Assembly: GCF_003626535.1 (NCBI RefSeq)
Contig: NZ_RBAL01000030.1
Location: forward strand, 1-56,588
From: Streptomyces hoynatensis
GTDB lineage: Bacteria; Actinomycetota; Actinomycetes; Streptomycetales; Streptomycetaceae
Length of the DNA: 56,588 nucleotides
Direction: 5' to 3'
The notes below the pieces were generated by a model. The model saw nothing but the letters and a program-made list of their open reading frames with translations. It was not told the origin of the DNA and did not search any database. A program made the position numbers and the translations under genes. Positions 13,755 through 23,921 of the stretch are shown piece after piece (within the stretch, counting starts at the first letter, position 1; each line of letters begins with the position of its first letter).

Positions 13755-14315
13755 GTGTCGATGAGGGTGCGGCTGCGGTTCAGGGTGGCGGCGCTGGTGC
13801 TGGGTGGGGTGCTGCTCGGCGGCGGGGCCTCGGCGGGGCTGGCGTACGCGGCCTGGGGGAGCCAGGGCGAGCCGCCGGTGGGGCCGGCGAGCCTGCGGGC
13901 CACGACGGTGCCGGTGGGGGACGAGGGCGGGGCGAACGCGCCCGGCACGGGGGCGGGGGACGCGTCCGGTGCGGGGGCGGCGGACGTCGGGGGCGTGTAT
14001 CAGGAGACGCGGCTGCTGTTCGGGACGGCGCGGCCCGGCGGCGGGGATGCGGTGACCGAGGAGGAATTCCGGGCCTTCGTCACGGAGTTCGTCACGCCGC
14101 GGTTCCCCGAGGGCCTGTCGGTGCAGGAGGGGTACGGGCAGTACCTCGACGCGCACGGGGTGATCGAGCGGGAGCGGTCCTACGAGCTGGTGCTGTACTT
14201 CCCGGCCGGGGAGGACCGGGACGCGGCGATCGAGGAGGTCAGGCGCGAGTACTGCGAGCGGTTCGGGCAGGAGTCCGTGGGGCGGGTCGACGACCGGGTG
14301 CGGATGGACTTTTGA
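13755..14315 (+). CDS. DUF3574 secreted or membrane-anchored protein
   Basis: A 186-residue protein. An N-terminal hydrophobic helix (about 10-33, VAALVLGGVLLGGGASAGLAY) is a signal or anchor. A Gly/Ala-rich low-complexity linker spans about 50-75, followed by a compact domain whose YQETRLLFGTARPGG ... VTEEEFRAFVTEFVTPRFPEG ... ERERSYELVLYF blocks match DUF3574. The function is unknown; the domain resembles small exported stress proteins. GTG is the start, preceded by GGGAGGGA, with an alternative ATG two codons later. Confidence 0.8.
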   Translation: MSMRVRLRFRVAALVLGGVLLGGGASAGLAYAAWGSQGEPPVGPASLRATTVPVGDEGGANAPGTGAGDASGAGAADVGGVYQETRLLFGTARPGGGDAVTEEEFRAFVTEFVTPRFPEGLSVQEGYGQYLDAHGVIERERSYELVLYFPAGEDRDAAIEEVRREYCERFGQESVGRVDDRVRMDF

Positions 14316-14353
14316 GGGCCCGGGCTCGAAAGACCACAGGGGCCCCTCCCCAA

Positions 14354-14434
14354 GGGACGCCACAGGGCCCCGTCCGCCGGGGACGCCACAAGGCCCCGTC
14401 CCCCGGGGACGCCACGCCCCGTCCCCCCGGGGAC
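14354..14434. repeat. GC-rich tandem repeat, about 26-bp unit, 3+ copies
   Basis: The unit GGGACGCCACARGGCCCCGT followed by CCSCCG begins at 14354, 14380 and 14406 (period 26), and a degenerate fourth start lies at 14430 after a 24-base copy. Each copy can also form a GGGACG/CGTCCC hairpin with its neighbour. It lies in the convergent gap between the DUF3574 and Yip1-family genes, so it may also act as a bidirectional terminator. Confidence 0.8.
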
Positions 14435-14555
14435 GCCCGAGGGCGGCGCCGTGGCCGCGAGGGGCCGGGGCGCGTGGGGGGTGCGGGTGACGTGTAAGGA
14501 GCGGCCTGGGGGCGGGGCTGTCCGGCGGGGGCTCGGATGGTGCCGCCCGGCGGGG

Positions 14556-15449
14556 TCAGATGGTGCCGAGTTTGACGAGCATGAGGACGGCCAGCAGCTG
14601 GATCGTGGCCGCGGCCAGCGCGCGGGGCCAGGCGATCTCGTGGGAACGGCTGAGCATCATCGTGAACAGGACGCCGGCGCCCAGCCACGTCGCCCAGCCG
14701 AGCACCTGCACGAGGGGGGCGCCGCCGCCGAGGAAGAGCGCGAAGGCCAGGCGCGGCACGTCGGTGAGGGCCATGATCAGCATGGCGAGGCCGGCGGTGG
14801 GGGCCCACAGGCCGTTGCCGCCGAGCTGGCGGGCCAGGTTGTGGGTGACCGTGCTGAGCAGCAGCGCGCCGAGGACCATCGCCGTGCCGGTGACCAGCAG
14901 GTAGGGGCCCATCGCCGAGGCCGTCGTGTTGAGCAGGGACTCGCGGGCGTCGTCGAGGCCGAAGACGGCGAGCAGGCCGTAGAGGAAGGTGACGATCAGC
15001 GCGGTGACCCACATCGGGTAGTCGCGCATCCGCCAGAACGTGTCGCTCGGCCGGAAGACGATGCCGGTCAGCAGCGCGCGCCAGCCCAGCGGGGGCAGGG
15101 GAGGCGGCGCGGGCGCGGCGGGCTCGCCGTACCCGCCGTCGGGGCCTGCGTAACCCTGGCCGTCGTAACCCTGGTCGTCGTAGTCGTCCCGGTAGCCGTA
15201 GCCGTACTCGGGGGGCGCGGGCGCGTGGTGCGGGCCGGGGGCGTAACCCGGGTCGCCGCCCTGGTAGGCGGGCGGCGGGGCCGGATAGCCGGGGCCGCCG
15301 GCCTGGTGGGCGGGCGGGCCGGAGCGGTACGCCTGGCCTGACTGGTAGGGGGGCCCGCCCTGGTAGGTGGGCTGTCCCTGGTACGGGGGGTACGGAGCCT
15401 GCTGCCCGTACGGCGGCTGCTCGTCGCGCCTTCTCCTGAATCCGGCCAC
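14556..15449 (-). CDS. Yip1-family integral membrane protein
   Basis: A 297-residue protein. The first about 120 residues are a Pro/Gly/Tyr/Gln-rich disordered tail built of repeated PPYQ/YQGG units. About five membrane helices follow from 125 to 295, including PMWVTALIVTFLYGLLAVFG and YLLVTGTAMVLGALLLST; WRALLTGIVFRPSDTFWRM is the lead-in typical of Yip1/DUF1282-type bacterial proteins. The role is unknown; YIP1-like proteins are multi-pass membrane proteins. It begins 2 bases after the EtfD-like gene's stop, so the two are coupled and may function together at the membrane. Confidence 0.8.
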   Translation of the reverse strand: MAGFRRRRDEQPPYGQQAPYPPYQGQPTYQGGPPYQSGQAYRSGPPAHQAGGPGYPAPPPAYQGGDPGYAPGPHHAPAPPEYGYGYRDDYDDQGYDGQGYAGPDGGYGEPAAPAPPPLPPLGWRALLTGIVFRPSDTFWRMRDYPMWVTALIVTFLYGLLAVFGLDDARESLLNTTASAMGPYLLVTGTAMVLGALLLSTVTHNLARQLGGNGLWAPTAGLAMLIMALTDVPRLAFALFLGGGAPLVQVLGWATWLGAGVLFTMMLSRSHEIAWPRALAAATIQLLAVLMLVKLGTI

Positions 15450-15451
15450 GC

Positions 15452-17671
15452 TTACGAACGTACCGTCTCCGCGGGGGTGCGGTCTCCGGGATCACCCTGA
15501 TTTCGGACCGAGTCGAGCAGCAGCTGCGCGACGTCCACCACGCGGAGGTCCTCCTTCGCGGTGCCCTGCGCCTTCTTGCCGTTGATGGAGTCGCTCAGCA
15601 TGACGAGGCAGAACGGGCAGGCGGTGGAGACGATGTCCGGGTCGAGGGAGAGGGCCTCGTCCACGCGCTCGTCGTTGATCCGCTTGCCGATGCGCTCCTC
15701 CATCCACATCCTCGCGCCGCCCGCGCCGCAGCAGAAGCCGCGCTCCCGGTGCCGGTGCATCTCCTCGTTGCGCAGCCCGGGGACGCGGCCGATGATCTCG
15801 CGGGGCGGGGTGTAGACCTTGTTGTGGCGGCCCAGGTAGCAGGGGTCGTGGTAGGTGATGAGGCCGTCGACGGGGGTGACGGGGACCAGCCGGCCGGCGT
15901 CGACGAGGTGCTGGAGCAGCTGGGTGTGGTGGATCACCTCGTACCGGCCGCCGAGCTGGGGGTACTCGTTGGCGAGGGTGTTGAAGCAGTGCGGGCAGGT
16001 GGTGACGATCCTCTTGTCCTGCCGCTCCCCGAACGCCTCGTCGAGGGTCTCGACGTTCTGCCGGCCCAGCTGCTGGAAGAGGAACTCGTTGCCCAGGCGG
16101 CGGGCGGAGTCGCCGGTGCAGGACTCGTCGCCGCCCATGATCGCGAACGCGACGCCGGCGATGTGCAGGAGCTCGGCGAACGCCTTGGTGGTCTTCTTCG
16201 CGCGGTCCTCGAGGGCCCCGGCGCAGCCCACCCAGTAGAGGTAGTCGACCTCGGAGAGGTCCTCGACGTCCTGGCCGAGGACGGGGACGGGGAAGTCGAC
16301 CTCCTTGGTCCACTCCAGGCGCTTCTTCTTGGGCAGGCCCCACGGGTTGCCCCGGCGCTCCAGGTTCTTCAGCATGGTGCCGGCCTCGCTGGGGAAGGCG
16401 GACTCGATCATCACCTGGTAGCGGCGCATGTCGACGATGTGGTCCACGTGCTCGATGTCGACGGGGCACTGCTCGACGCAGGCGCCGCAGGTGGTGCAGG
16501 ACCACAGGACGTCGGGGTCGATGACGCCGTTCTGCTCGGCGGTGCCGACGAGGGGGCGCTCCGGCGCGTCCGCCGCGCCCCCCGTGCCCCCGTCCGCCGC
16601 GCCCCCCGCGCCCTGCGCCCCGGCGTCCGGCAGCAGGTAGGGGGCGCGGGCGTGGGCGTGGTCGCGCAGGGACATGACGAGCAGCTTCGGGGAGAGCGGC
16701 TTGCCGGTGTTCCAGGCGGGGCACTGGGACTGGCAGCGGCCGCACTCGGTGCAGGTGGAGAAGTCGAGCAGGCCCTTCCAGGAGAAGTGCTCGATCTCGG
16801 AGACGCCGAATCGGGTGTCCTCGCCGCCCTCCTCCTCGAAGACCGTCTCGAAGTCGATCGGCTTGCCCTGGGAGGTCATCGGCTGCAGGGCGCCCAGCGC
16901 GGGGGAGCCGTCCGCCTCCCGCTTGAACCAGATGTTGGGGAACGCCAGGAAGCGGTGCCAGGCGATGCCCATGTCGGTGTGCAGGGCGACGGTGATCGCC
17001 CAGGCCATGGTCGTGCCGAGCTTGACGAGGGCGACCAGGTAGACCAGGTTCTGCAGGGTGCCGGTGGACAGGCCGTCGAACGCGGCGGTCAGCGGGTGGC
17101 TGACGAAGTGGGCGGCGCCGTAGCCCTCGACGTGGTGGAGGGCGCCCTCCAGGCCGCGCAGCAGGAGGATGCACAGGCCGATGACGAGGATGACGTACTC
17201 CACGAAGTACGCCTGCCAGGCGGTGGAGCCGGCGAAGCGGGACTTGCGCCCGAGGCGGGTGGGCAGGCTCAGCCGCCGGATGGTGATCAGCGTGAGGATG
17301 CCGAGCGTGGTCATGGCGGCGATGAACTCGACGTACGCCTCGTAGGGCACGAAGCCGCCGAGCACCGGCAGGGTCCAGTCCGCCTCGAAGAGCTGGCCGA
17401 ACGCCTGCACGATGGTGAGCGCCAGGGTGAGGAAGCCGATCGCGACGAACCAGTGCGCGAAGCCGACGATGCCCCACCGGTTCATCCGCGTGTGCCCGAG
17501 GAACTCCCTGGCCAGGGTCAGGGTGCGGGTGCCGGGCCGGTCCGTGCGCAGGCCCTCGGGAACCGGGCTGCCCAGCCGCAGGAAGCGGACGATCTGCGCC
17601 GTGGCCCGGCCGAAGAGGGCGACGGCGACGGCGGTGAGCACGAGGGTGACGACGATCGCGGCGAGTTGCAT
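15452..17671 (-). CDS. EtfD-like membrane iron-sulfur oxidoreductase (heterodisulfide-reductase-related)
   Basis: A 739-residue membrane protein. Residues 1-230 hold about six helices of a NarI-like cytochrome b/quinone module. Two [4Fe-4S] motifs follow (CTECGRCQSQCP at about 304-315 and CTTCGACVEQCP at about 391-402), then two CCG domains, the second with HDPCYLGRHNKVY and FCCGAGGARMW. The order matches mycobacterial Rv0338c, proposed as EtfD, which passes electrons from fatty-acid-oxidation flavoprotein ETF to quinone. That role is inferred here. A Gly/Ala-rich insertion (about 350-372, GAQGAGGAADGGTGG) lies between the iron-sulfur motifs. It is translationally coupled to the Yip1-like gene. 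Confidence 0.88.
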   Translation of the reverse strand: MQLAAIVVTLVLTAVAVALFGRATAQIVRFLRLGSPVPEGLRTDRPGTRTLTLAREFLGHTRMNRWGIVGFAHWFVAIGFLTLALTIVQAFGQLFEADWTLPVLGGFVPYEAYVEFIAAMTTLGILTLITIRRLSLPTRLGRKSRFAGSTAWQAYFVEYVILVIGLCILLLRGLEGALHHVEGYGAAHFVSHPLTAAFDGLSTGTLQNLVYLVALVKLGTTMAWAITVALHTDMGIAWHRFLAFPNIWFKREADGSPALGALQPMTSQGKPIDFETVFEEEGGEDTRFGVSEIEHFSWKGLLDFSTCTECGRCQSQCPAWNTGKPLSPKLLVMSLRDHAHARAPYLLPDAGAQGAGGAADGGTGGAADAPERPLVGTAEQNGVIDPDVLWSCTTCGACVEQCPVDIEHVDHIVDMRRYQVMIESAFPSEAGTMLKNLERRGNPWGLPKKKRLEWTKEVDFPVPVLGQDVEDLSEVDYLYWVGCAGALEDRAKKTTKAFAELLHIAGVAFAIMGGDESCTGDSARRLGNEFLFQQLGRQNVETLDEAFGERQDKRIVTTCPHCFNTLANEYPQLGGRYEVIHHTQLLQHLVDAGRLVPVTPVDGLITYHDPCYLGRHNKVYTPPREIIGRVPGLRNEEMHRHRERGFCCGAGGARMWMEERIGKRINDERVDEALSLDPDIVSTACPFCLVMLSDSINGKKAQGTAKEDLRVVDVAQLLLDSVRNQGDPGDRTPAETVRS

Positions 17672-17844
17672 GACGGCTCCTCGGGCCCGCGGCGGCGGGA
17701 AACGGACGGGACGGGCGGGACGGCAGGGCCTCGAAGATAGCCCAGCACCCAGCTTACTAGACGGTAACTTTTCCGCCGATCGGACTCCTCACGCACGCCT
17801 CATCGGGGGAAAGCTGTCGACAAATAGTCCGTGATGACTTATGT

Positions 17845-18855
17845 GTGGCCGTTTGGGGCTTCGATGGGCGCATGGCCTTCCACATGTCCCGCGGTCAGAA
17901 AGTCCTGTGGTGGCTGCTGCTCGCCTTCGGGGCGGTGCTGGCCATCCTGGCCGGCACCGCGCTGTGGGCGTACCAGAAGCTGGACGGCAACATCCGCACC
18001 GATCACGCCGCGGCAGAGGAACTGCGCGAGCGCGCGGCGCAGCGGCCGGCCCCGGCCGCGGGCCGGGCCAGGAACATCATGCTCATCGGGCAGGACTGGG
18101 GCTCGGGCACCGGCAACGCGCGTTCCGACGCCGTCGTCCTGCTGCACCTCTCGGGCGACGGGGAGCGCGCCGACGTGGTGGGGGTGCCGCGGGATCTGAT
18201 CGTGGACATCCCCCGCTGCCGTACGCCGGACGGCGGCACCAGCGAGGCCGGGCGGGCGCAGTTCAACTGGGCGTTCCAGTGGGGCGGCACGGCGTGCACC
18301 ATCCGCACCTTCGAGGGGCTGACGGGAATCCGCGTGGACCACCACCTGGTGGTCGGCTTCGAGGGCTTCGCCAAGCTGGTGGACGCGGTGGGCGGGGTGC
18401 CGGTGACCCTGGAGCGGGACGAGGACGACCCGAACGTCGGCCACCACCTGAGCGCCGGGGAGCACCTGCTGAACGGGAAGCAGGCCCTCGCCTACGTCAG
18501 GGCCCGGGTGTACGTGGGCGACGGCAGCGACCTGAACCGGATGTCCCGGCAGCAGGACTTCCTGCGGCGGCTCTACGACAAGATCGTGGACCGGGGGACG
18601 TTCACCCACCCCTCCCGGCTCTACTCCGTGCTCTCGGCCGCCACCTCCGCGCTCACCGCGGACCCCGGCCTCGACTCGCTCGCCGAACTGCGTGACCTGG
18701 CCGGTGACCTGCGGGCGGTGCCCGATTCCGGGCTGTCCTTCCACACCCTGCCCACGCTGCCGCACCCCACCGAGGAGAACCGGCTGGCCCTCGACGAGCC
18801 CGCCGCGGACGCGTTCCTCGCCGCCCTGCGCGCCGACCGGCCGCTGCCCTCCTGA
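17845..18855 (+). CDS. LytR-CpsA-Psr (LCP) family cell-wall glycopolymer transferase
   Basis: A 336-residue protein with one N-terminal membrane helix (VLWWLLLAFGAVLAILAGTAL, about 23-43) and an extracellular LCP domain. Typical blocks are NIMLIGQDWG, RSDAVVLLHL, VVGVPRDLIVDIP, YVRARV and DLNRMSRQQDFLRRL, containing the conserved Asp/Arg residues that bind the pyrophosphate of lipid-linked glycopolymers. Such enzymes attach teichoic or other anionic polymers to peptidoglycan. The start is GTG; an ATG nine codons later is a fair alternative. It diverges from the EtfD-like gene across a short AT-richer promoter region. Confidence 0.92.
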   Translation: MAVWGFDGRMAFHMSRGQKVLWWLLLAFGAVLAILAGTALWAYQKLDGNIRTDHAAAEELRERAAQRPAPAAGRARNIMLIGQDWGSGTGNARSDAVVLLHLSGDGERADVVGVPRDLIVDIPRCRTPDGGTSEAGRAQFNWAFQWGGTACTIRTFEGLTGIRVDHHLVVGFEGFAKLVDAVGGVPVTLERDEDDPNVGHHLSAGEHLLNGKQALAYVRARVYVGDGSDLNRMSRQQDFLRRLYDKIVDRGTFTHPSRLYSVLSAATSALTADPGLDSLAELRDLAGDLRAVPDSGLSFHTLPTLPHPTEENRLALDEPAADAFLAALRADRPLPS

Positions 18856-18917
18856 CGCGGTGGCCGCCCCGCCGAGATGCGGGGCACCCGGTGCCGTGGT
18901 GGCATGAAGGGGTGATC

Positions 18918-19658
18918 GTGACGATTGTGGGCGCGGGGCGCATGGCCCGCGGCCTCGCGACCCGGGCACTGGCCGGCGGCCACCGCGTGCGGCTGGTCGA
19001 CCGCTCGCGCGCGAAGGCCGCGGAACTCGCCGAGGAGCTGCGGCGGCGGGCCCGCAACGGGGCGGGCGAGGTGTGCGGCTCCGACGCGATCGCCGTCGAG
19101 GACGCCGACCTGGTGATCCTCGCCGTGCCCTATCCCCGTGGCCGCGACATCGCCGTCGACTACGGCACCGCGCTCACCGGCTCGGTGCTCGTGGACGTGT
19201 CGAACCCCAGCGACTCCCTCGGCGCCCCGGGGCCCGCGCGGCCCAGGGAGGAGCCCGGGGCCTGCGCGGCGCGGACCGGCTCCCCCGGCGCCCCGGGCCC
19301 CTCCGGCCCGTCCGGCCCCTCCGGCGCGGACGTCCTGCCCGCGGGGACCTCGGCGGCCGAGCAGATCGCCGCCGAGGCGCCGCCGGGCGCGCCGGTGGTC
19401 AAGGCGTTCAACACGAACACCGCCGACACCCTCCTCACCGGCCGGGTGGCCGGCCGGCCGCTCGACGTGCTGATCGCCGGGGACGAAGGGGACGCCAAGC
19501 GTTCGGTGGCCCACCTGGCCTCCAGCTGCGGGCTGCGGCCCCTCGACGTGGGCCCGCTGTGCCGGGCGAGGGAGCTGGAGGGGCTGCGGTTGCTGCACCG
19601 GGCGGCGACGGAGCGGCTCGGGTGCGGGCCGTTCAGCGCCGTCACGATTCTTTCCTGA
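18918..19658 (+). CDS. NAD(P)-binding oxidoreductase, F420-dependent NADP reductase-like
   Basis: A 246-residue protein with a Rossmann nucleotide site at the extreme N-terminus (TIVGAGRMARGLA). It then has ADLVILAVPY, VLVDVSNP, VKAFNTN and LDVLIAGDE blocks that match the NPD/F420-reductase group. Cofactor preference cannot be told. GTG at 18918 follows AAGGGG at suitable spacing; a GTG nine codons upstream is possible. Between the SNP motif and the LPAGTSAAE block sits a low-complexity Gly/Pro/Ser/Ala insertion with collagen-like GPSGPSGPSG repeats (about residues 103-137), absent from the family core. The PGRP amidase gene follows closely. Confidence 0.85.
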   Translation: MTIVGAGRMARGLATRALAGGHRVRLVDRSRAKAAELAEELRRRARNGAGEVCGSDAIAVEDADLVILAVPYPRGRDIAVDYGTALTGSVLVDVSNPSDSLGAPGPARPREEPGACAARTGSPGAPGPSGPSGPSGADVLPAGTSAAEQIAAEAPPGAPVVKAFNTNTADTLLTGRVAGRPLDVLIAGDEGDAKRSVAHLASSCGLRPLDVGPLCRARELEGLRLLHRAATERLGCGPFSAVTILS

Positions 19659-19684
19659 ACAGCCTGGACCGGGAGGGCGTGCGC

Positions 19685-20506
19685 ATGTGGTCTCGCCGGA
19701 TCGCCCTGTGGGCCGCCGTGCTGCCGGTCGCCGCGCTGGTCACCTGGGACGCCCCCCTGCCGCCGCCCGCGCCGCGGCCCGCCCCGCGGGTGACCGAGCG
19801 GGTGCTGAAACCCGTGGAACGGCCCATCCGGGCGCCCGAGGTGGTGGCCAGGAAGGAGTGGGGCGCGGACGAGGACCTGCGCTCCGACCCGGTCACCTAC
19901 ACCGGGCCCGCCCGCGCCGTCTTCATCCACCACACCAACCACCCCGACGACTACGACTGCGCCGACGTGCCGCAGCTGCTGCGCGGCATGCAGGCCGACC
20001 ACGTGCTGCGGCACGGCTGGGACGACCTCGGCTACAACTTCGTCGTCGACCGCTGCGGCACCATCTACGAGGGCAGGGGCGGCGGCATGAACCGCTACGT
20101 CCAGGGCGCGCACACCACGGGCTTCAACGCCGACAGCGTGGGGGTGGCCGCGATCGGCGACTTCGCCGTGCCGGGCAGCGTGCCGGACGCCCTGGTGACG
20201 GCGATCGCCAAGATCGCGGCCTGGAAGCTGCGCCCGGGCACCGACCCGCGCGAGACGGTGCGGCTGGTGTCGACCAACGACGCCAGCCGGGTGCCCGAGG
20301 GCGACCCGGCCCGGCTGCGGGTCGTCTCCGGCCACCGGGACATCGTGGAGACCTACTGCCCGGGCGAGGCCCTCTACGCGAAGCTGCCGGAGATCCGCGC
20401 CGAGGCGGCACGGCTGCGGCAGGAGGCGCACCGCCCGCGCCGCGCGGCCCACGACGGCGCGCGCGGCCCGCGGGAGGCGGCCGCGGGCGGGCACCCGGAC
20501 AGGTGA
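19685..20506 (+). CDS. Secreted PGRP-type N-acetylmuramoyl-L-alanine amidase
   Basis: A 273-residue exported enzyme. An N-terminal signal (RRIALWAAVLPVAALVTWDA) and a proline-rich spacer precede a peptidoglycan-recognition/Amidase_2 domain from about 55 to 240. Zinc-ligand blocks are FIHHTNH and SGHRDIVETYCPG, with GYNFVVDRCGTIYEGRGGG and GAHTTGFN between them, as in streptomycete PGRP amidases that cleave the peptide from glycan strands. The ATG was chosen for its GGGAGG site and the clean signal peptide. Its stop overlaps the start of the following phosphatase gene by one base, so the two are coupled. Confidence 0.9.
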   Translation: MWSRRIALWAAVLPVAALVTWDAPLPPPAPRPAPRVTERVLKPVERPIRAPEVVARKEWGADEDLRSDPVTYTGPARAVFIHHTNHPDDYDCADVPQLLRGMQADHVLRHGWDDLGYNFVVDRCGTIYEGRGGGMNRYVQGAHTTGFNADSVGVAAIGDFAVPGSVPDALVTAIAKIAAWKLRPGTDPRETVRLVSTNDASRVPEGDPARLRVVSGHRDIVETYCPGEALYAKLPEIRAEAARLRQEAHRPRRAAHDGARGPREAAAGGHPDR

Positions 20507-21858
20507 TGCGGGCGGCGCGGCGGCCCGGGCGTGGCCACGATGGCGTGAGGCGCATGCGACGGCCGCGCCCCGCGGAGCCGGGGCTGCTGCCCGGCTGGCT
20601 GCGCGTGCTGCCGCTCGTGCTGCTCGTGGGGGTGGGCGTCGCCCAGTCGCTCGCCCCGCACTGGGTGCAGCTCGGCTTCCTCTTCGCCGCCCTGCCCCCG
20701 CTCACCTCGCTGATCTACGGGCCGGTGCGCACCGCGCTGCTGGGCGTGGCCGTGGTGGTGCTGCTGATCCTGCCGGTGACCCGGGCCCCGCACATCAGCG
20801 ACGCCGACCTGGCCGCGGTGGCGGTGATCGCGCTGTTCAGCGTGCTGATCTCGTGGATCAGGTCCCGGTACGCGCGGGACCTGATCGTGGTGCGGGACGT
20901 GGCCGAGGCGGTCCAGCGGGCGGTGATGCCGCCGCTGCCGGAGCGGGTGGGGCACCTGGGGTGCACCGGGCTGTACCGGGCCGCGCAGGTGGGGGCGCTG
21001 GTGGGCGGGGACCTGTACGACGTGCGCGCGGGCCCGTACGGCGTGCGCGCCCTGGTCGGCGACGTCCAGGGGCACGGGCTCGCCGCGGTGGGCACGGTGG
21101 CGGCGATGCTGGGCGCGTTCCGGGAGGCGGTCCTGGACGAGCCGGAGCTGCGGGGCGTGGCCGGGCGCCTGGACCGGCGGCTCCTGGTGGACCGGAAGGC
21201 GGGGCTCGGCCCGGCAGCCGGGGCGGCGGGGCGTGACGGTCGGGCCGGGGAGGGCGGGGAGGCCGGGGGAGCGGGCGAGGCGGGGGAGGCGGACGAGGCG
21301 GACGAGGCCGGGGAAACCGGGGAGGAGGCGGCCGGGGAGGCCCAGCGGGCGACGGAGATGTTCGCGACGGCGCTGCTGATGGAGTTCGCCCCCGCGGGGC
21401 GGGAGGCCGGGGAGGGCGCGGCCCAGGCGCACGCCGGCGCGCGGCCCGAGCGGGAGGGCGCCGCGGAGCCGCGGGCCGGGACCCTGCGGCTGGTGGTCTG
21501 CGGGCATCCGCTGCCCCTGCTGCTGCGCGACGGCGGGGTGCGGGAGCTGGCCGTCGACCCCTCGCCCCCGCTGGGCCTGAACCTGCCGGACGAGCCGGGG
21601 CCGCGGGAGACGACGGTGGCGCTGCGGCCGGGGGACGTGCTCCTCGGCTACACGGACGGCGTGACGGAGGCGAGGAACGCCGAGGGCGCGTTCTACCCGC
21701 TGGCCGACCGGATCGCCCAGCGGCTGCGCGAGGGCGAGTGGCGGCAGGGGCAGGTGGGGCCCGCGGCGCTCGTGGACTTCGTCTGGCGGGACCTGACCGA
21801 GTTCACCGGGCGCATCGAGGACGACGTCGCGCTGCTGTCCCTGAGCGTGCCGCCGTAA
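20506..21858 (+). CDS. SpoIIE-type PP2C phosphatase with N-terminal membrane domain
   Basis: A 450-residue protein. Three to four membrane helices (about 25-130) are followed by a PP2C/SpoIIE catalytic domain: GGDLYDV, GDVQGHGLAA, GYTDGVTEARN and the final DDVALLSL supply the metal-binding aspartates. In streptomycetes such proteins dephosphorylate anti-anti-sigma factors; the partner here is unknown. The catalytic domain is split by a Gly/Glu/Ala/Asp-rich low-complexity insertion (about 237-284, GEAGGAGEAGEADEADEAGE) between conserved motifs. ATG at 20506 overlaps the preceding stop; a later ATG at 20554 is possible. Confidence 0.88.
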   Translation: MRAARRPGRGHDGVRRMRRPRPAEPGLLPGWLRVLPLVLLVGVGVAQSLAPHWVQLGFLFAALPPLTSLIYGPVRTALLGVAVVVLLILPVTRAPHISDADLAAVAVIALFSVLISWIRSRYARDLIVVRDVAEAVQRAVMPPLPERVGHLGCTGLYRAAQVGALVGGDLYDVRAGPYGVRALVGDVQGHGLAAVGTVAAMLGAFREAVLDEPELRGVAGRLDRRLLVDRKAGLGPAAGAAGRDGRAGEGGEAGGAGEAGEADEADEAGETGEEAAGEAQRATEMFATALLMEFAPAGREAGEGAAQAHAGARPEREGAAEPRAGTLRLVVCGHPLPLLLRDGGVRELAVDPSPPLGLNLPDEPGPRETTVALRPGDVLLGYTDGVTEARNAEGAFYPLADRIAQRLREGEWRQGQVGPAALVDFVWRDLTEFTGRIEDDVALLSLSVPP

Positions 21859-21976
21859 GCCGGTGCGGCGGGGGTGAGCGCGGGGGCGCGGCGCCCGGCG
21901 GGCGCGGCGCCCGGGAAGGGGCGGGAACGCATACGGGGGCCCGGGCGTTGAGTATGAGCGTAAGAGGCGGATAAGA

Positions 21977-21997
21977 CTTGAGCGAATGACGCTCAGG
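21977..21997. promoter_or_regulatory. HAIR operator 1 (HspR site) upstream of dnaK
   Basis: CTTGAGC-N7-GCTCAGG matches the HAIR consensus CTTGAGT-N7-ACTCAAG with compensating half-site changes. It lies 73 bases before dnaK. HspR, encoded by the last gene of the same operon, should bind here and repress. Confidence 0.85.
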
Positions 21998-22028
21998 TCA
22001 TTTGACTGGGGTCATGGGCTGAGGCACC

Positions 22029-22049
22029 CTTGAGCCTGTCACGCTCAAG
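22029..22049. promoter_or_regulatory. HAIR operator 2 (HspR site) upstream of dnaK
   Basis: CTTGAGC-CTGTCAC-GCTCAAG is a perfect 7-7-7 inverted repeat of the HAIR type, 52 bases downstream of the first. The pair fits HspR autoregulation of dnaK-grpE-dnaJ-hspR. Confidence 0.92.
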
Positions 22050-22070
22050 CTATCAGCTGGAGGAAACGAA

Positions 22071-23917
<1,847 letters not shown>

Positions 23918-23921
<4 letters not shown>

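Noticed and set aside
21944..21967. A third HAIR site before dnaK (GTTGAGT half-site)
   Set aside because: Only the left half matches; the right half TAAGAGG is not ACTCAAG-like.
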